Made by a program: the position numbers and the translations under genes | Notes under the pieces: generated by a model | What the model was told of the DNA's origin: nothing | The model's database searches: none | What the model saw: only the letters and a program-made list of their open reading frames with translations | In this document: in pieces, positions 50,977 through 60,184 of the stretch | How positions within the stretch are numbered: position 1 is the stretch's first letter | Layout: each line of letters opens with the position of its first letter | From: Vogesella fluminis | GTDB taxonomy: Bacteria > Pseudomonadota > Gammaproteobacteria > Burkholderiales > Chromobacteriaceae | Assembly: GCF_014652335.1 (NCBI RefSeq) | Contig: NZ_BMYP01000008.1 | Location: 45,827-109,826 of the forward strand | Length of the DNA stretch: 64,000 nt | Reading direction: 5' to 3'

Positions 50977-52062
50977 ATGAACAAGACATGGCTGGCGGCG
51001 CTGGGCTGCGCCGTACTGCTACCACTGGCGCAGGCCGGTGGCAGACTCAACATCTACAACTGGTCGGATTACATCGCACCGGACACGATACCGGCATTCC
51101 AGAAAGCCACCGGCATCAAGGTGCGCTACGACGTGTACGACAGCAACGAAACGCTGAAAGGCAAGCTGCTTACCGGCAATACCGGCTATGACCTGGTAGT
51201 GCCCACCCACAACACCCTGGGCACCGGCATCAAGGCCGGCATGTTCCTGCCGCTGGACCGCAGCCGCATTCCGAACTGGAAACACCTGGACCCGGCGCTG
51301 CTCAAGCTGATGGACGGCTTCGACCCGGGCAACCGCTACGGCGTGCCGTACTTCTGGGGCATCAACACCCTGGGCATCAACGTGGACAAGGTGCAGAAGG
51401 CACTGGGCGGCAAGCTGCCGGACAACCCGTGGGATATGGTGTTCAAGCCAGAGGTGGTGTCCAGGCTCAAGGGCTGCGGTGTCAGCGTATTCGATTCACC
51501 CAGCGAATTCTTCAGTGCCGCACTGCACTATTACGGCAAGGACCCGAACAGCGAAAACCTGGCCGACTATCAGGCCATCATGCCGGCGCTGCAGAAGCTG
51601 CGGCCGTACTACACGCTGTTCTCGTCCTCCAGCTATATCAACGAGCTGGCCGGCGGCAGCCTGTGCGTGGCAATGGGCTTTTCCGGCGATCTCAACATGG
51701 CGCGCCGCCGTGCGCAGGAAAGCCGCAACGGTGTGAACGTGCGCGTACTGCTGCCGAAAAACGGGCTGGAAGTGTGGCTGGATGTACTGGCAATCCCGAA
51801 AGATGCGGCCAACGTGGCCGAGGCACACGCCTTCATCAACGCCATGCTGGAGCCGCAAACGGCGGCCAGGAACGCCAATGCGGTGAGTTACCCGCCGGGG
51901 GTGCCGGCAGCGCGTGCCTTCATGAAACCGGAGCTGGTGACCGACCGTACCGTGTTCCCCGGCAGTGATGACCTGAAGAACAGCTTTGTCGCCAGAACAC
52001 TGAAACCGGCCACGATGCAGGGCTACACCCGGCTGTGGCAGCGCTTCCGCACCGGCCGCTAA
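50977..52062 (+). CDS. Polyamine-type (PotF/PotD-like) periplasmic binding protein
   Basis: A 361-residue protein with signal peptide MNKTWLAALGCAVLLPLAQA, then LNIYNWSDYIAPDTIPAFQKATGIKV, the hallmark of PotF/SpuD proteins, with YDLVVPTHNTL, GVPYFWGINTLGIN and LPKNGLEVWLDVLAIPKDA. No permease or ATPase genes follow, so it either uses components encoded elsewhere or acts as a sensor. Context: amidohydrolase upstream, amine oxidase genes downstream. Confidence 0.88.
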   Translation: MNKTWLAALGCAVLLPLAQAGGRLNIYNWSDYIAPDTIPAFQKATGIKVRYDVYDSNETLKGKLLTGNTGYDLVVPTHNTLGTGIKAGMFLPLDRSRIPNWKHLDPALLKLMDGFDPGNRYGVPYFWGINTLGINVDKVQKALGGKLPDNPWDMVFKPEVVSRLKGCGVSVFDSPSEFFSAALHYYGKDPNSENLADYQAIMPALQKLRPYYTLFSSSSYINELAGGSLCVAMGFSGDLNMARRRAQESRNGVNVRVLLPKNGLEVWLDVLAIPKDAANVAEAHAFINAMLEPQTAARNANAVSYPPGVPAARAFMKPELVTDRTVFPGSDDLKNSFVARTLKPATMQGYTRLWQRFRTGR

Positions 52063-52064
52063 GC

Positions 52065-52481
52065 ACATTGCTCACGATCTCGCACGCTCACGCAGGACAA
52101 GGCGAAATGGCCGGGGAAGCGGAGTCTGCAAATAGTGGATTAGGGCCTGTTAACACTTGTTTTATCGCAGCGGCCAGTTTTGCCCGGATGCAGCGCGCGA
52201 AAAACGGCCCGCCGCAGGGTTATTCCCTGCCAGGGCCGTTTGACAAAGCGATGCGCCGGGCAAAACCGGCCCCGAAGGGCAGGCTGGATAAGCCATCAAC
52301 TGCTGCGTTGTCGGGTTTGCACTTGGAATAACCAGGCGCGGCACCCTCCGCCTTGCATTTGAAGGCTTCTCCAGCCTGCGCTGCGACAAAACAAGTGTTA
52401 ACAGGCCCTAGCATTCCGCAGCCGTTTTCAACATCATGCCGCCCCGTCGGAGTGCGTCGCAGCAGAGCGTGAACAGGCTCC
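52065..52481. repeat. Family A repeat, split by an inserted element
   Basis: Left part 52065-52140 (TGCTCACGATCTCGC, ACGCAGGACAAGGCGAAATG, GAAGCGGAG) and right part 52411-52481 (GCATTCCGCAGCCGTTTTCA, GTCGCAGCAGAGCGTGAAC, AGGCTCC) match the two halves of the uninterrupted copy at 9684-9835. The 266-bp element sits exactly at the join. Confidence 0.75.
52143..52408. mobile_element. 266-bp terminal-inverted-repeat element (family B, copy 2)
   Basis: Terminal inverted repeats of 21 perfect bases beginning GGGCCTGTTAACACTTG at each end, flanked by TA on both sides (52141-52142 and 52409-52410), consistent with a TA target duplication. Same length and, in opposite orientation, clear interior similarity to 44786-45051. 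No transposase gene; it must be moved in trans if at all. Confidence 0.82.
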
Positions 52482-52568
52482 AGCTGCCGCATGATTTATC
52501 CATGCGGCCAACCTTGCCATCCGCAAGTCCCGTATCCGCAACCGAACCACCCATCAGGGATAGCAGCC

Positions 52569-53972
52569 ATGTCGCAAACCGTGTTCGAACGCCACACCAC
52601 CGCTCCGGGCGTAATCCAGACGGCTTTGGCCGGCAGCATCAACCAGCCGTTCTGGATGGACGACGTCGCTACGCGGCGCGTCGAGTATCCGCCACTGCGC
52701 GAACACACGGTCGCCGACCTCGCCATCGTCGGCGGCGGCTTCCTGGGGCTGTGGACCGCGATCCTCGCCAAGGAGCGCGACCCGTCCCGCAGCGTGCTGC
52801 TGCTGGAGGGGCGGCGCGTCGGCTGGGCGGCGTCCGGCCGCAACGGCGGCTTCTGCGAGGCCAGCATCACCCACGGCGAGGACAACGGCCGTTCGCGCTG
52901 GCCGGAGGAATGCGAGCGGCTGGATGCGCTGGGCATGCAGAACCTGGACGAGATCGCGGCGACGATCGCGCGTTACGCCATCGACTGCGACTTCGAGCGC
53001 AGCGGCGTGCTGACCGTGGCCGTCGAGCCGTACCAGGTGGCCCAGCTGCACGGCGACGGCTGCCTGTCCGCCGCGGCGATCCGCGCCGAGGTGGACTCGC
53101 CCACCTTCCTCGCCGGGCACTGGGACCGCGCCGGCTGCGCGATGCTGCACCCGGGCAAGCTGGCGCTGGAACTGGCGCGCATCGCGGTCGGGCTGGGCGT
53201 GCGCATCTGCGAGCACTCGGCGGTGACCGCGCTGCAGCCCGGCGCCGACGGCGTGCGCCTCGCCACCGCGCACGGCAGCGTCCGCGCCGCGCGGGTGGTG
53301 CTGGCGACCAATGCCTTCCCGTCGCTGCTCAAGCGCTACCGCTGGCACACCATCCCGGTCTACGACTACGTGCTGATGACCGAGCCCCTGAGCGCGGCGC
53401 AGCTGGCGTCCGTCGGCTGGCGCAACCGGCAGGGCATCGCCGACATGGGCAACCAGTTCCACTACTACCGCATCACGCGCGACAACCGCATCCTGTTCGG
53501 CGGCTACGACGCCGTCTATAACTTCGGCGGCAAGGTACGCGGCGAATACGACGACCGGCCGGCATCGTTCGCACGGCTGGCCGGCCACTTCTTCACCACC
53601 TTCCCGCAGCTGGAAGGGCTGCGCTTCAGCCACCGCTGGGGCGGCGCCATCGACACCTCGACCCGCTTCTGCGCCTTCTTCGGCACGGCGCACGGCGGCC
53701 GCGTCGCCTACGCCGCCGGCTTCACCGGACTGGGCGTCGGCGCCACCCGCTTTGCCGGCAACGTGCTGCTGGACAGGCTCGAAGGCCTGGATACCGAGCG
53801 CACCCGCTTGCGCATGGTGCGCGAGACGCCGCCGCCGTTCCCGCCCGAGCCCTTGGCCTGGCTGGCGGTGCAGTCCACGCGCTGGGCGCTGAACCGCGCC
53901 GACCACAACCACGGCAAGCGCAACCTGCTGCTGCGCACGCTGGACGCGCTGGGGCTGGGCTTCGATTCCTGA
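52569..53972 (+). CDS. FAD-dependent amine oxidase (PuuB/OrdL-like, DAO family)
   Basis: A 467-residue flavoprotein: NQPFWMDDVATRRVEYPPL, the ADP-binding VADLAIVGGGFLGLWTAILAKE, then GRRVGWAASGRNGGF, HPGKLALELARIAVGLGVRI and the C-terminal FAD segment AYAAGFTGLGVGATRFAGN. PuuB-type enzymes oxidise gamma-glutamylputrescine or related amines. The next genes encode a cupin and an aldehyde dehydrogenase that could take the aldehyde on. ATG 52569 chosen; earlier in-frame sequence lies in a repeat. Confidence 0.88.
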   Translation: MSQTVFERHTTAPGVIQTALAGSINQPFWMDDVATRRVEYPPLREHTVADLAIVGGGFLGLWTAILAKERDPSRSVLLLEGRRVGWAASGRNGGFCEASITHGEDNGRSRWPEECERLDALGMQNLDEIAATIARYAIDCDFERSGVLTVAVEPYQVAQLHGDGCLSAAAIRAEVDSPTFLAGHWDRAGCAMLHPGKLALELARIAVGLGVRICEHSAVTALQPGADGVRLATAHGSVRAARVVLATNAFPSLLKRYRWHTIPVYDYVLMTEPLSAAQLASVGWRNRQGIADMGNQFHYYRITRDNRILFGGYDAVYNFGGKVRGEYDDRPASFARLAGHFFTTFPQLEGLRFSHRWGGAIDTSTRFCAFFGTAHGGRVAYAAGFTGLGVGATRFAGNVLLDRLEGLDTERTRLRMVRETPPPFPPEPLAWLAVQSTRWALNRADHNHGKRNLLLRTLDALGLGFDS

Positions 53973-54010
53973 GCCAGGTTGGCCGCATCCGCGCATGCGG
54001 CCAACCTGGC
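53973..54010. repeat. Inverted pair of a variant uptake-like word
   Basis: GCCAGGTTGGCCGCAT and ATGCGGCCAACCTGGC, perfect 16-base arms starting right after the stop codon. Here the word is GCGGCCAACCTG, one base different from the main form. Confidence 0.8.
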
Positions 54011-54036
54011 CCGTCCACATAACCAGGACCTCATAC

Positions 54037-54411
54037 ATGAACCATCCCTTCGCCCTGCTGGCCAACCACTGCGTGGCGGCCAGCCAACTGGCACTCGACT
54101 ACCAGCCGCTGCCGCCGGAGAAAATCGTGACGGGCGCGCCCCGCGTCGGCACCGCCGAGCTGGGCCGGCTCGGCGACTGCTGCCTCGGCGTCTGGGAGCT
54201 GACGCCCTCGGTCAGCACCGACGTGGAGGCCGACGAGTTCTTCATCGTGCTTTCCGGCGCCGCCACGGTCACCTTTGCCGACGGCACGCCATCATTGCAG
54301 CTGCACGCCGGCAGCGTCGGCCGCCTGCGCGCCGGCACCGCCACCACCTGGACCGTCACCGAGACGCTGCGCAAGGTCTACGTCATCCTCGACGCCGACG
54401 GCGCCGCATAG
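54037..54411 (+). CDS. Small cupin-domain protein
   Basis: A 124-residue single cupin: GVWELTPSVSTDVEADEFFIVLSGAATVTFADGTPSLQLHAGSVGRLRAGTATTWTV follows the ETT-type DUF861 cupin pattern. Sits between the amine oxidase and aldehyde dehydrogenase genes on one strand. Such cupins accompany amine oxidation clusters, with unproven roles. Confidence 0.8.
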   Translation: MNHPFALLANHCVAASQLALDYQPLPPEKIVTGAPRVGTAELGRLGDCCLGVWELTPSVSTDVEADEFFIVLSGAATVTFADGTPSLQLHAGSVGRLRAGTATTWTVTETLRKVYVILDADGAA

Positions 54412-54458
54412 CGCGCCATCACAAGCTTGGCCGCAGCACACCACCACAGGAGCAAAAC

Positions 54459-55937
54459 ATGGACATCAAGCACAACTACATCGACGGCCACTGGCAGGCG
54501 GCGCTGGGCGGCACGACGCGCGAGGTCATCAACCCCGCCAATGGCGAGCTGATCGGCATCGTCACCGACAGCAAACAGGAAGACACGCGGGCGGCGATCG
54601 CCGCCGCCAGGGCCGCGTTCTACGAGCGGGGCGACTGGCAGCGCATGGCCGGCCCGAAACGCGCCGACCTGCTGCTGCGCGTCGCCGCCGCCATCGAGGC
54701 ACGCGCCGACGAGCTGGCGCGGCTCGACACGCTGGACAACGGCAAGCCGCTGCGCGAGGCGCGCTGCGACGTGGACGACGCCGTCGCCTGCTTCCGCTAC
54801 TACGCCGGGCTGATCACCAAGCCGCAGGGCGGGGTGTACGAGGTCGGCGACGGCTTCGGTCCGATGCACGCCTACGCGATGCACGAGCCGATCGGCGTCT
54901 GCGCGCTGATCACGCCGTGGAACTACCCGCTGCTGATGGCGACCTGGAAGCTCGCGCCGGCGCTGGCGGCCGGCAACTGCGTGGTGTTCAAGCCCAGCGA
55001 GCTGACGCCGCTGTCGGCCGTCGCGCTGTTCGAGATCTTCGACGCGGTCGGCCTGCCGCCCGGCACTGCCAACCTGGTGCTGGGCAACGGCCCGGACGCC
55101 GGCTACGAGCTGGCGCAAAGCCACGACGTGGACATGATCACCTTCACCGGCAGCACCCGCACCGGGCAGGCGATCGCCAGCGCCGCCGTCGGCAACCTGA
55201 AGAAGGTTGGCCTGGAGCTGGGCGGCAAGTCGCCCAACATCGTCTTCGCCGACGCCGACCTCGAAGGCGCGGTGGAGTGGGCGATGATAGGCGTGTTCTT
55301 CAACCAGGGCGAAGTGTGCTCGGCCGGCTCGCGCCTGCTGATCGAGGAGAGCATCAAGGACCGCTTCGTCGCGCGGCTGGCCGAGCGCGCCAACGCGATG
55401 ACCATCGGCAACGGTCTCGCCGACCCGGACATGGGCGCCATCGTCTCCGCGGCGCAGCTGGGCAAGATCCTCGGCCACATCGCGCGCGCCAAGGCGCAGG
55501 GCGCGCGGCTGGTATGCGGCGGCGAGCGCTACACCGAGGGCGAGTGCGGCAAGGGCTACTTCGTGCGGCCAACCATCTTCGACGGCTGCCACCGCGACAT
55601 GGACATCGTCCGCGAGGAGGTCTTCGGCCCGGTGCTCGCGGTGCAGACCTTCCGCACCGAGGCCGAGGCGATCGCCATGGCCAACGACACGCCCTACGGC
55701 CTGGCCGGCGGCGTGTTCACTACAGACGGCGCCCGCGCGCTGCGCGTGGTCCGGGAAATCCGCGCCGGCGTCACCTGGATCAACTGCTACAACCCGACGT
55801 TCAACGAGGCGCCGTGGGGCGGCTACAAGATGAGCGGCTACGGCCGCGACCTGGGCGTCAACGGCCTGCAGGAATACCAGCAGATCAAGCAGATCAACAT
55901 CAACCTGCAGCCGGGCACGGTCGGCTGGTATCAGTAA
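54459..55937 (+). CDS. NAD(P)-dependent aldehyde dehydrogenase (PuuC/BetB-like)
   Basis: A 492-residue ALDH: MHEPIGVCALITPWNYPLLMATWKLAPALAAGN, FTGSTRTGQAI, catalytic Glu in LELGGKSPN and Cys in NQGEVCSAGSRLL, C-terminal NPTFNEAPWGGYKMSGYGRDLG. Matches betaine-aldehyde or aminoaldehyde dehydrogenases; the adjacent amine oxidase supplies the likely substrate. ATG 54459 has ACAGGAG upstream. Confidence 0.92.
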   Translation: MDIKHNYIDGHWQAALGGTTREVINPANGELIGIVTDSKQEDTRAAIAAARAAFYERGDWQRMAGPKRADLLLRVAAAIEARADELARLDTLDNGKPLREARCDVDDAVACFRYYAGLITKPQGGVYEVGDGFGPMHAYAMHEPIGVCALITPWNYPLLMATWKLAPALAAGNCVVFKPSELTPLSAVALFEIFDAVGLPPGTANLVLGNGPDAGYELAQSHDVDMITFTGSTRTGQAIASAAVGNLKKVGLELGGKSPNIVFADADLEGAVEWAMIGVFFNQGEVCSAGSRLLIEESIKDRFVARLAERANAMTIGNGLADPDMGAIVSAAQLGKILGHIARAKAQGARLVCGGERYTEGECGKGYFVRPTIFDGCHRDMDIVREEVFGPVLAVQTFRTEAEAIAMANDTPYGLAGGVFTTDGARALRVVREIRAGVTWINCYNPTFNEAPWGGYKMSGYGRDLGVNGLQEYQQIKQININLQPGTVGWYQ

Positions 55938-56004
55938 GAGCCGGGGCCTGCCAGCGCTGAACTTAATCATTACGCAGGCTGGCAACACCGGCGGCACCGG
56001 ATTC

Positions 56005-56200
56005 GGGCCTGTTAATCCTAAAAACCTCCATTAGCCACGAAAGAACACGAAAGAAATCAACGTGATAGCAGACGCGAGCGATGCACCTGACGGGTGTGCC
56101 GGCTCCAGACGGCAACCATTTGAATTTTCGTGTTTTTTCGTGGCAAGAACTGCGGGGTTTAGGTTAATACTTGTGCGATAAAACAAGTATTAACGGGCCC
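56005..56200. repeat. About 196-bp inverted-repeat element of a third type
   Basis: Ends GGGCCTGTTAAT and the inverted GGGCCCGTTAAT, similar to the family B tips, but a different interior: TTAGCCACGAAAGAACACGA facing TTTTCGTGTTTTTTCGTGGC, and an inner hairpin TTAATACTTGT/ACAAGTATTAA near the right end. No gene. The remainder of the gap (55938-56274) holds no other feature I can support. Confidence 0.6.
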
Positions 56201-56274
56201 TGAAGGCGTAACCGGGAGAAGCCGTGTGCGCCCCCTGGCTTCGAGATCAGGCTACAGATCCGGGCGCGCTATGG

Positions 56275-57135
56275 CTACGCCCCACCCTCGCCCAGCGCCG
56301 CCCGCATCTGCTCCAGCTCCTGCAGCCGGTCGTGAATATCGCCCCAGTGCCGCGTATTCACCGCGGCGATCAGCGCATCGATCAGCATCAACAGCGGCGT
56401 ATTGGCATCCCAGCCGGCCGGGCCGGCGGTATGGGCAGCCAGGGTGTATTTGGCGCAGCGCGACACCGGCGACAGCCACTGGTCGGTGAACAGCACCACC
56501 TGCACCTTGCGCTGCGCCGCCATTTCCGCCACGCGCTGCGCGTCCTGCCAATAGCGGCGGATATCGAACACCACCAGCACGTCGTGCTTGTCCATGTCCA
56601 CCAGATGATCGGCCCAGCTGGCCGGCAGCGCCCGCAGCAGCGTCACCTGCGAGCGCACCACCTTCAGGTGATGCGCCAGATACGCCGCCAGCGGCTCGGT
56701 CAGCCGCCCGCCCAGCAGCCAGATACGGCGCTTGGGGTCGGCCAGCAGCGCGACGGCGCCGTCGAATTCCGATGGGCTGACGTTGGCCGCAGTCTGCTGC
56801 ATCAGCTCGGTCTGGCGGCGCACGAAGGTGGCGAGGAAATCGGTGCCCGCCGCCTCGCTGGCGGCCTCGCGCCGCACCAGCGGCGACTGCAGCCGCGCCT
56901 CCAGCTCGCTGCGCAATGCGGCCTGGAACGCGGTGTAGCTGTCGAAACCCAGCTTGCCCACCAGCCGCAACACCGTCGGCCCGCTCACTTCCACCCGCGC
57001 CGCCAGCTGGGCAATGGTCTCCAGCCCGGCCACCGGGTAGTTGGCCAGCAGCACGCGCGCGATCTTGCGTTCGGTGGGCGTCAGCTTGTCCATTTCCGAG
57101 CGCAACAATTCTGCAACAGAGCGGTTTTGTCCCAT
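56275..57135 (-). CDS. MurR/RpiR-family regulator of the glutamylamide cluster
   Basis: A 286-residue regulator: MGQNRSVAELLRSEMDKL, the RpiR DNA-binding region ERKIARVLLANYPVAGLETIAQLAARVEVSGPTVLRLVGKLGF and a C-terminal SIS domain (RRIWLLGGRLTEPLAAYLAHHL, VQVVLFTDQWLSPVSR). Divergent from the synthetase gene with a short palindrome between. Start at 57135 has AGAGGA upstream; the longer reading from 57234 is unlikely. Confidence 0.88.
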   Translation of the reverse strand: MGQNRSVAELLRSEMDKLTPTERKIARVLLANYPVAGLETIAQLAARVEVSGPTVLRLVGKLGFDSYTAFQAALRSELEARLQSPLVRREAASEAAGTDFLATFVRRQTELMQQTAANVSPSEFDGAVALLADPKRRIWLLGGRLTEPLAAYLAHHLKVVRSQVTLLRALPASWADHLVDMDKHDVLVVFDIRRYWQDAQRVAEMAAQRKVQVVLFTDQWLSPVSRCAKYTLAAHTAGPAGWDANTPLLMLIDALIAAVNTRHWGDIHDRLQELEQMRAALGEGGA

Positions 57136-57204
57136 TGGCAGTCCTCTTTTCCAGCATTGGCGGTACTTGTCGACAGTTTGGCCGATGGCACGCCGGCAGG
57201 CAAC

Positions 57205-57218
57205 GTAATTTTTATTAC
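57205..57218. promoter_or_regulatory. Putative operator of the RpiR-type regulator
   Basis: GTAATTTTTATTAC, GTAAT/ATTAC arms around 4 T, in the AT-rich middle of the divergent promoter region. Confidence 0.55.
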
Positions 57219-57311
57219 ATTTTTCATCTTGCAATCTGTTTTTCTAACGTCTACTACTATGCACAGAGGGCAACAAAACCGCCCCGGACGTCAGCAAAGT
57301 GAGAGGAAAAC

Positions 57312-58679
57312 ATGGAAGCGCACAAGGTAAGAACCGCAGACGATCTGCGCACGCTCATCCAGCAGCGTGATCTGAAGCAGATCAAGGTCGGGCTGTACGA
57401 TATCGACGGCGTGATGGCCGGCAAGTATATGTCGCGCGACAAGTTTCTGTCCGCGCTGGACGGCGGCTTCGGCTTCTGCGACGTAGTGTTTGGCTGGGAT
57501 GTGGGCGACAAGCTGTACGACAACACCAAGCTCACCGGCTGGCAGCGCGGCTATGCCGACGCCCAGGTGCGGGTGATTCCGGAAAGCTGCCGCGAGCTGC
57601 CGCTGGAAGACAATATGATCCTGCTGCAGGGCGAGGTGGTGGGCCGGCTGGAAGGGTTGTGTCCGCGCGGCCTGCTGCGCCGGGTGCTGCAGCGTGCGGC
57701 CAACATGGGCGTCACCCCGATGGCCGGCATCGAATATGAATTTCTGGTCGCCGACGAAAGCAACGAGTCGCTGCTGGGCCGCAGCTACCAGGACATCAGG
57801 CCGCTGGGGCGCGGCGCCTTCGGCTACTCGGTGCTGCGCAATTCGGTGAACACCGAGTTCTATCACGGCCTGATCCAGCTGTGCGAAGCGATGAACATGC
57901 CGCTGGAAGGCTTCCACGAGGAAACCGGTCCCGGCCAGCTGGAAGCGGCACTGGGCGTGGACGGCGCACTGCGCGCCGCCGACAACGCCGCACTGTTCAA
58001 GACCTTCGCCAAGGTGCTGGCACAGAAGCAGGGCCGCACCTGCAGCTTCATGGCCAAGTGGCATCAGGAATACTCCGGCCAGGGCGGCCACATCCATATC
58101 TCGCTGAAGAACGCCGCCGGCGACAACATATTCCACGACGCCAGCCAGCCCGGCAACATCAGCCGCACCATGCGCCATTTCATCGGCGGCCTGCAACTGT
58201 TGATGCCGCAGATCACCAGCCTGGCGGCACCCACCATCAACAGCTTCCGCCGTCTGGTGCCCGGCTACTGGGCGCCGACCACCGCGCTGTGGGGCATCGA
58301 CAACCGCACCGTGTCGCTGCGCGCCATTCCCGGCAGCAACAAGTCGCAGCGGGTGGAATACCGGTTGCCCGGCGCCGACTGCAACCCCTACCTGGCGCTG
58401 GCCAGCGCGCTGGCCGCCGGCCTGCACGGCATCGAGCACGAGATCGAGCCGGACGAAGCGATTACCGGCAACGGCTACCTGCTGGATGTTCCACCGGAGC
58501 GCCGCCTGCCGCGCTCGCTGTGGGAAGCGGCACAGACGCTGAAGCAGTCCGTGGTGATGCGCGACTGGCTGGGCGACGACTTCGTCGACCACTTCGCCGC
58601 CACCCGCGAGTGGGAGGAACGCGAGTTCCAGCGCCACGTAACCGATTGGGAATTGAACCGTTACTTCGAGATCATCTGA
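57312..58679 (+). CDS. Gamma-glutamylamide synthetase, glutamine synthetase superfamily
   Basis: A 455-residue class of GlnA-like ligases (PuuA, GlnA3/4, IpuC): beta-grasp N-terminus (IKVGLYDIDGVMAGKYMSRDKFLSAL), metal-site AGIEYEFLV, EETGPGQLEAAL, GHIHISL and NRTVSLRAIPGS. It lacks the usual adenylylation loop of true GlnA. It would join glutamate to an amine with ATP. Linked to an ethanolamine-type permease and an alcohol dehydrogenase, the likely amine is ethanolamine or another amino alcohol. AGAGGAAA precedes the ATG. Confidence 0.9.
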   Translation: MEAHKVRTADDLRTLIQQRDLKQIKVGLYDIDGVMAGKYMSRDKFLSALDGGFGFCDVVFGWDVGDKLYDNTKLTGWQRGYADAQVRVIPESCRELPLEDNMILLQGEVVGRLEGLCPRGLLRRVLQRAANMGVTPMAGIEYEFLVADESNESLLGRSYQDIRPLGRGAFGYSVLRNSVNTEFYHGLIQLCEAMNMPLEGFHEETGPGQLEAALGVDGALRAADNAALFKTFAKVLAQKQGRTCSFMAKWHQEYSGQGGHIHISLKNAAGDNIFHDASQPGNISRTMRHFIGGLQLLMPQITSLAAPTINSFRRLVPGYWAPTTALWGIDNRTVSLRAIPGSNKSQRVEYRLPGADCNPYLALASALAAGLHGIEHEIEPDEAITGNGYLLDVPPERRLPRSLWEAAQTLKQSVVMRDWLGDDFVDHFAATREWEEREFQRHVTDWELNRYFEII

Positions 58680-58680
58680 C

Positions 58681-60066
58681 ATGAGCCAGCACTTTTCCGT
58701 TATTTCCCCTGTCGACGGCAGCGAACTGCTGCAACGCAGCTACCACGACGCCGCCACCGTGCGCGCCACGCTGGATGCGGCCAACCATGCCGGCCGCAGC
58801 TGGCGCCAAGTCAGCCTGACCGAACGCAAACTGATGGTTGGCCGCGCGGTGGACGAACTGGTCGCCCGCCGCGAGCGCATCGCCGAGGCCATCACCCGCC
58901 AGATCGGCCGCCCGATCAGCCAGTCGCCGGGCGAAGTGCGCGGCCTGGAAGAGCGCGCTCGCACCATGATCGAGCTGGCCGAGCAGGGCCTGGCCGACGT
59001 GCGCCCGGCGCCCAAGGCCGGTTTCGAGCGCTTCCTGCGCCGCGAGCCGCTGGGCACCGTGCTGGTGCTGGCGCCGTGGAACTACCCCTTCCTCACCGCC
59101 ATCAACACCATCGTGCCGGCGCTGGTGGCCGGCAACACCGTAATCCTGAAGCACTCCAGCCAGACCCCGCTGGTCGCCGAGCTGTTCGACGAAGCGTTCA
59201 AGGCTGCCGGGCTGCCGGCCGGCGTGTTCCAGATCCTGCACCTGGACCACGCCGCCACGCTGCAGCTGGTGGCCAGCGAAGGCATCGACTTCGTCGCCTT
59301 CACCGGCTCGGTGGAAGGCGGCCGCACGGTACAGCACGCCGCCGCCGGCCGCTTCATCGGCGTCGGCCTGGAGCTGGGCGGCAAGGACCCGGCCTACGTG
59401 TGCGACGACGCCGACCTGCCGGCCGCCATCGAAAACCTGGTGGACGGCGCCTTCTTCAACTCCGGGCAGTCCTGCTGCGGCATAGAGCGCATCTACGTGC
59501 ACCACCGCCACTACGACGACTTCGTCGCCGGCTTCGTCGAGCTCACCAAGGCCTACCGCTTCGGCAACCCGCTGGACCCGCACACCAACCTCGGGCCCAT
59601 GGTGCGCGCCGGCGCCGCCGCCTTCGTGCGCGATCAGATCGCCGAGGCGTTGCAACAAGGCGCGCGCGCGCTGATCCCGGCCGGTCACTTCGCCGCCGAC
59701 GCGCCGGGCACCGCGTATCTCGCGCCGCAGGTGCTGGTGAACGTCGACCACGGCATGCGGGTGATGCGCGAGGAGAGCTTCGGCCCGGTGATAGGCATCA
59801 TGGCGGTGGACGGCGACGAAGAGGCGCTGCGGCTGATGAACGACAGCCACTACGGCCTCTCCGCGTCGATCTGGACCGCCGACCGCGACGCGGCGATCCG
59901 GCTGGGCGAGCGGCTGGAGACCGGCACCGTGTTCCAGAACCGCTGCGACTACCTGGACCCGACTCTGGCGTGGACCGGGGTGAAAGACACCGGCCGCGGC
60001 GTGTCGCTATCGGTACTGGGCTACAGCCAGCTCACCCGCGTCAAATCCTTCCACCTGAAAGACTGA
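58681..60066 (+). CDS. Aldehyde dehydrogenase of the glutamylamide cluster
   Basis: A 461-residue ALDH one base after the synthetase stop: EPLGTVLVLAPWNYPFLTAINTIVPALVAGN, FTGSVEGGRTVQ, LELGGKDPAYV, catalytic Cys in NSGQSCCGIERIYV. The predicted job is oxidising the gamma-glutamyl aldehyde made by the alcohol dehydrogenase two genes on. Similar to IpuI-type enzymes by context, inferred. Confidence 0.9.
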   Translation: MSQHFSVISPVDGSELLQRSYHDAATVRATLDAANHAGRSWRQVSLTERKLMVGRAVDELVARRERIAEAITRQIGRPISQSPGEVRGLEERARTMIELAEQGLADVRPAPKAGFERFLRREPLGTVLVLAPWNYPFLTAINTIVPALVAGNTVILKHSSQTPLVAELFDEAFKAAGLPAGVFQILHLDHAATLQLVASEGIDFVAFTGSVEGGRTVQHAAAGRFIGVGLELGGKDPAYVCDDADLPAAIENLVDGAFFNSGQSCCGIERIYVHHRHYDDFVAGFVELTKAYRFGNPLDPHTNLGPMVRAGAAAFVRDQIAEALQQGARALIPAGHFAADAPGTAYLAPQVLVNVDHGMRVMREESFGPVIGIMAVDGDEEALRLMNDSHYGLSASIWTADRDAAIRLGERLETGTVFQNRCDYLDPTLAWTGVKDTGRGVSLSVLGYSQLTRVKSFHLKD

Positions 60067-60184
60067 AAACCATGTTCATCACAGAAAGCACAGACAACTG
60101 CAAGCACATGCCGCCCGTCCGTCGCGACCATGCCGTTTCCGTGTTTTCCGTGGGTTCTGTGGCAAAAAATAGAGGACAAACCAC

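Noticed and set aside
57312..58679. Ordinary glutamine synthetase (glnA)
   Set aside because: Context with ADH, ALDH, PuuD-like hydrolase and a permease, and lack of glnL/glnG or adenylylation features, favour a gamma-glutamylamide synthetase.
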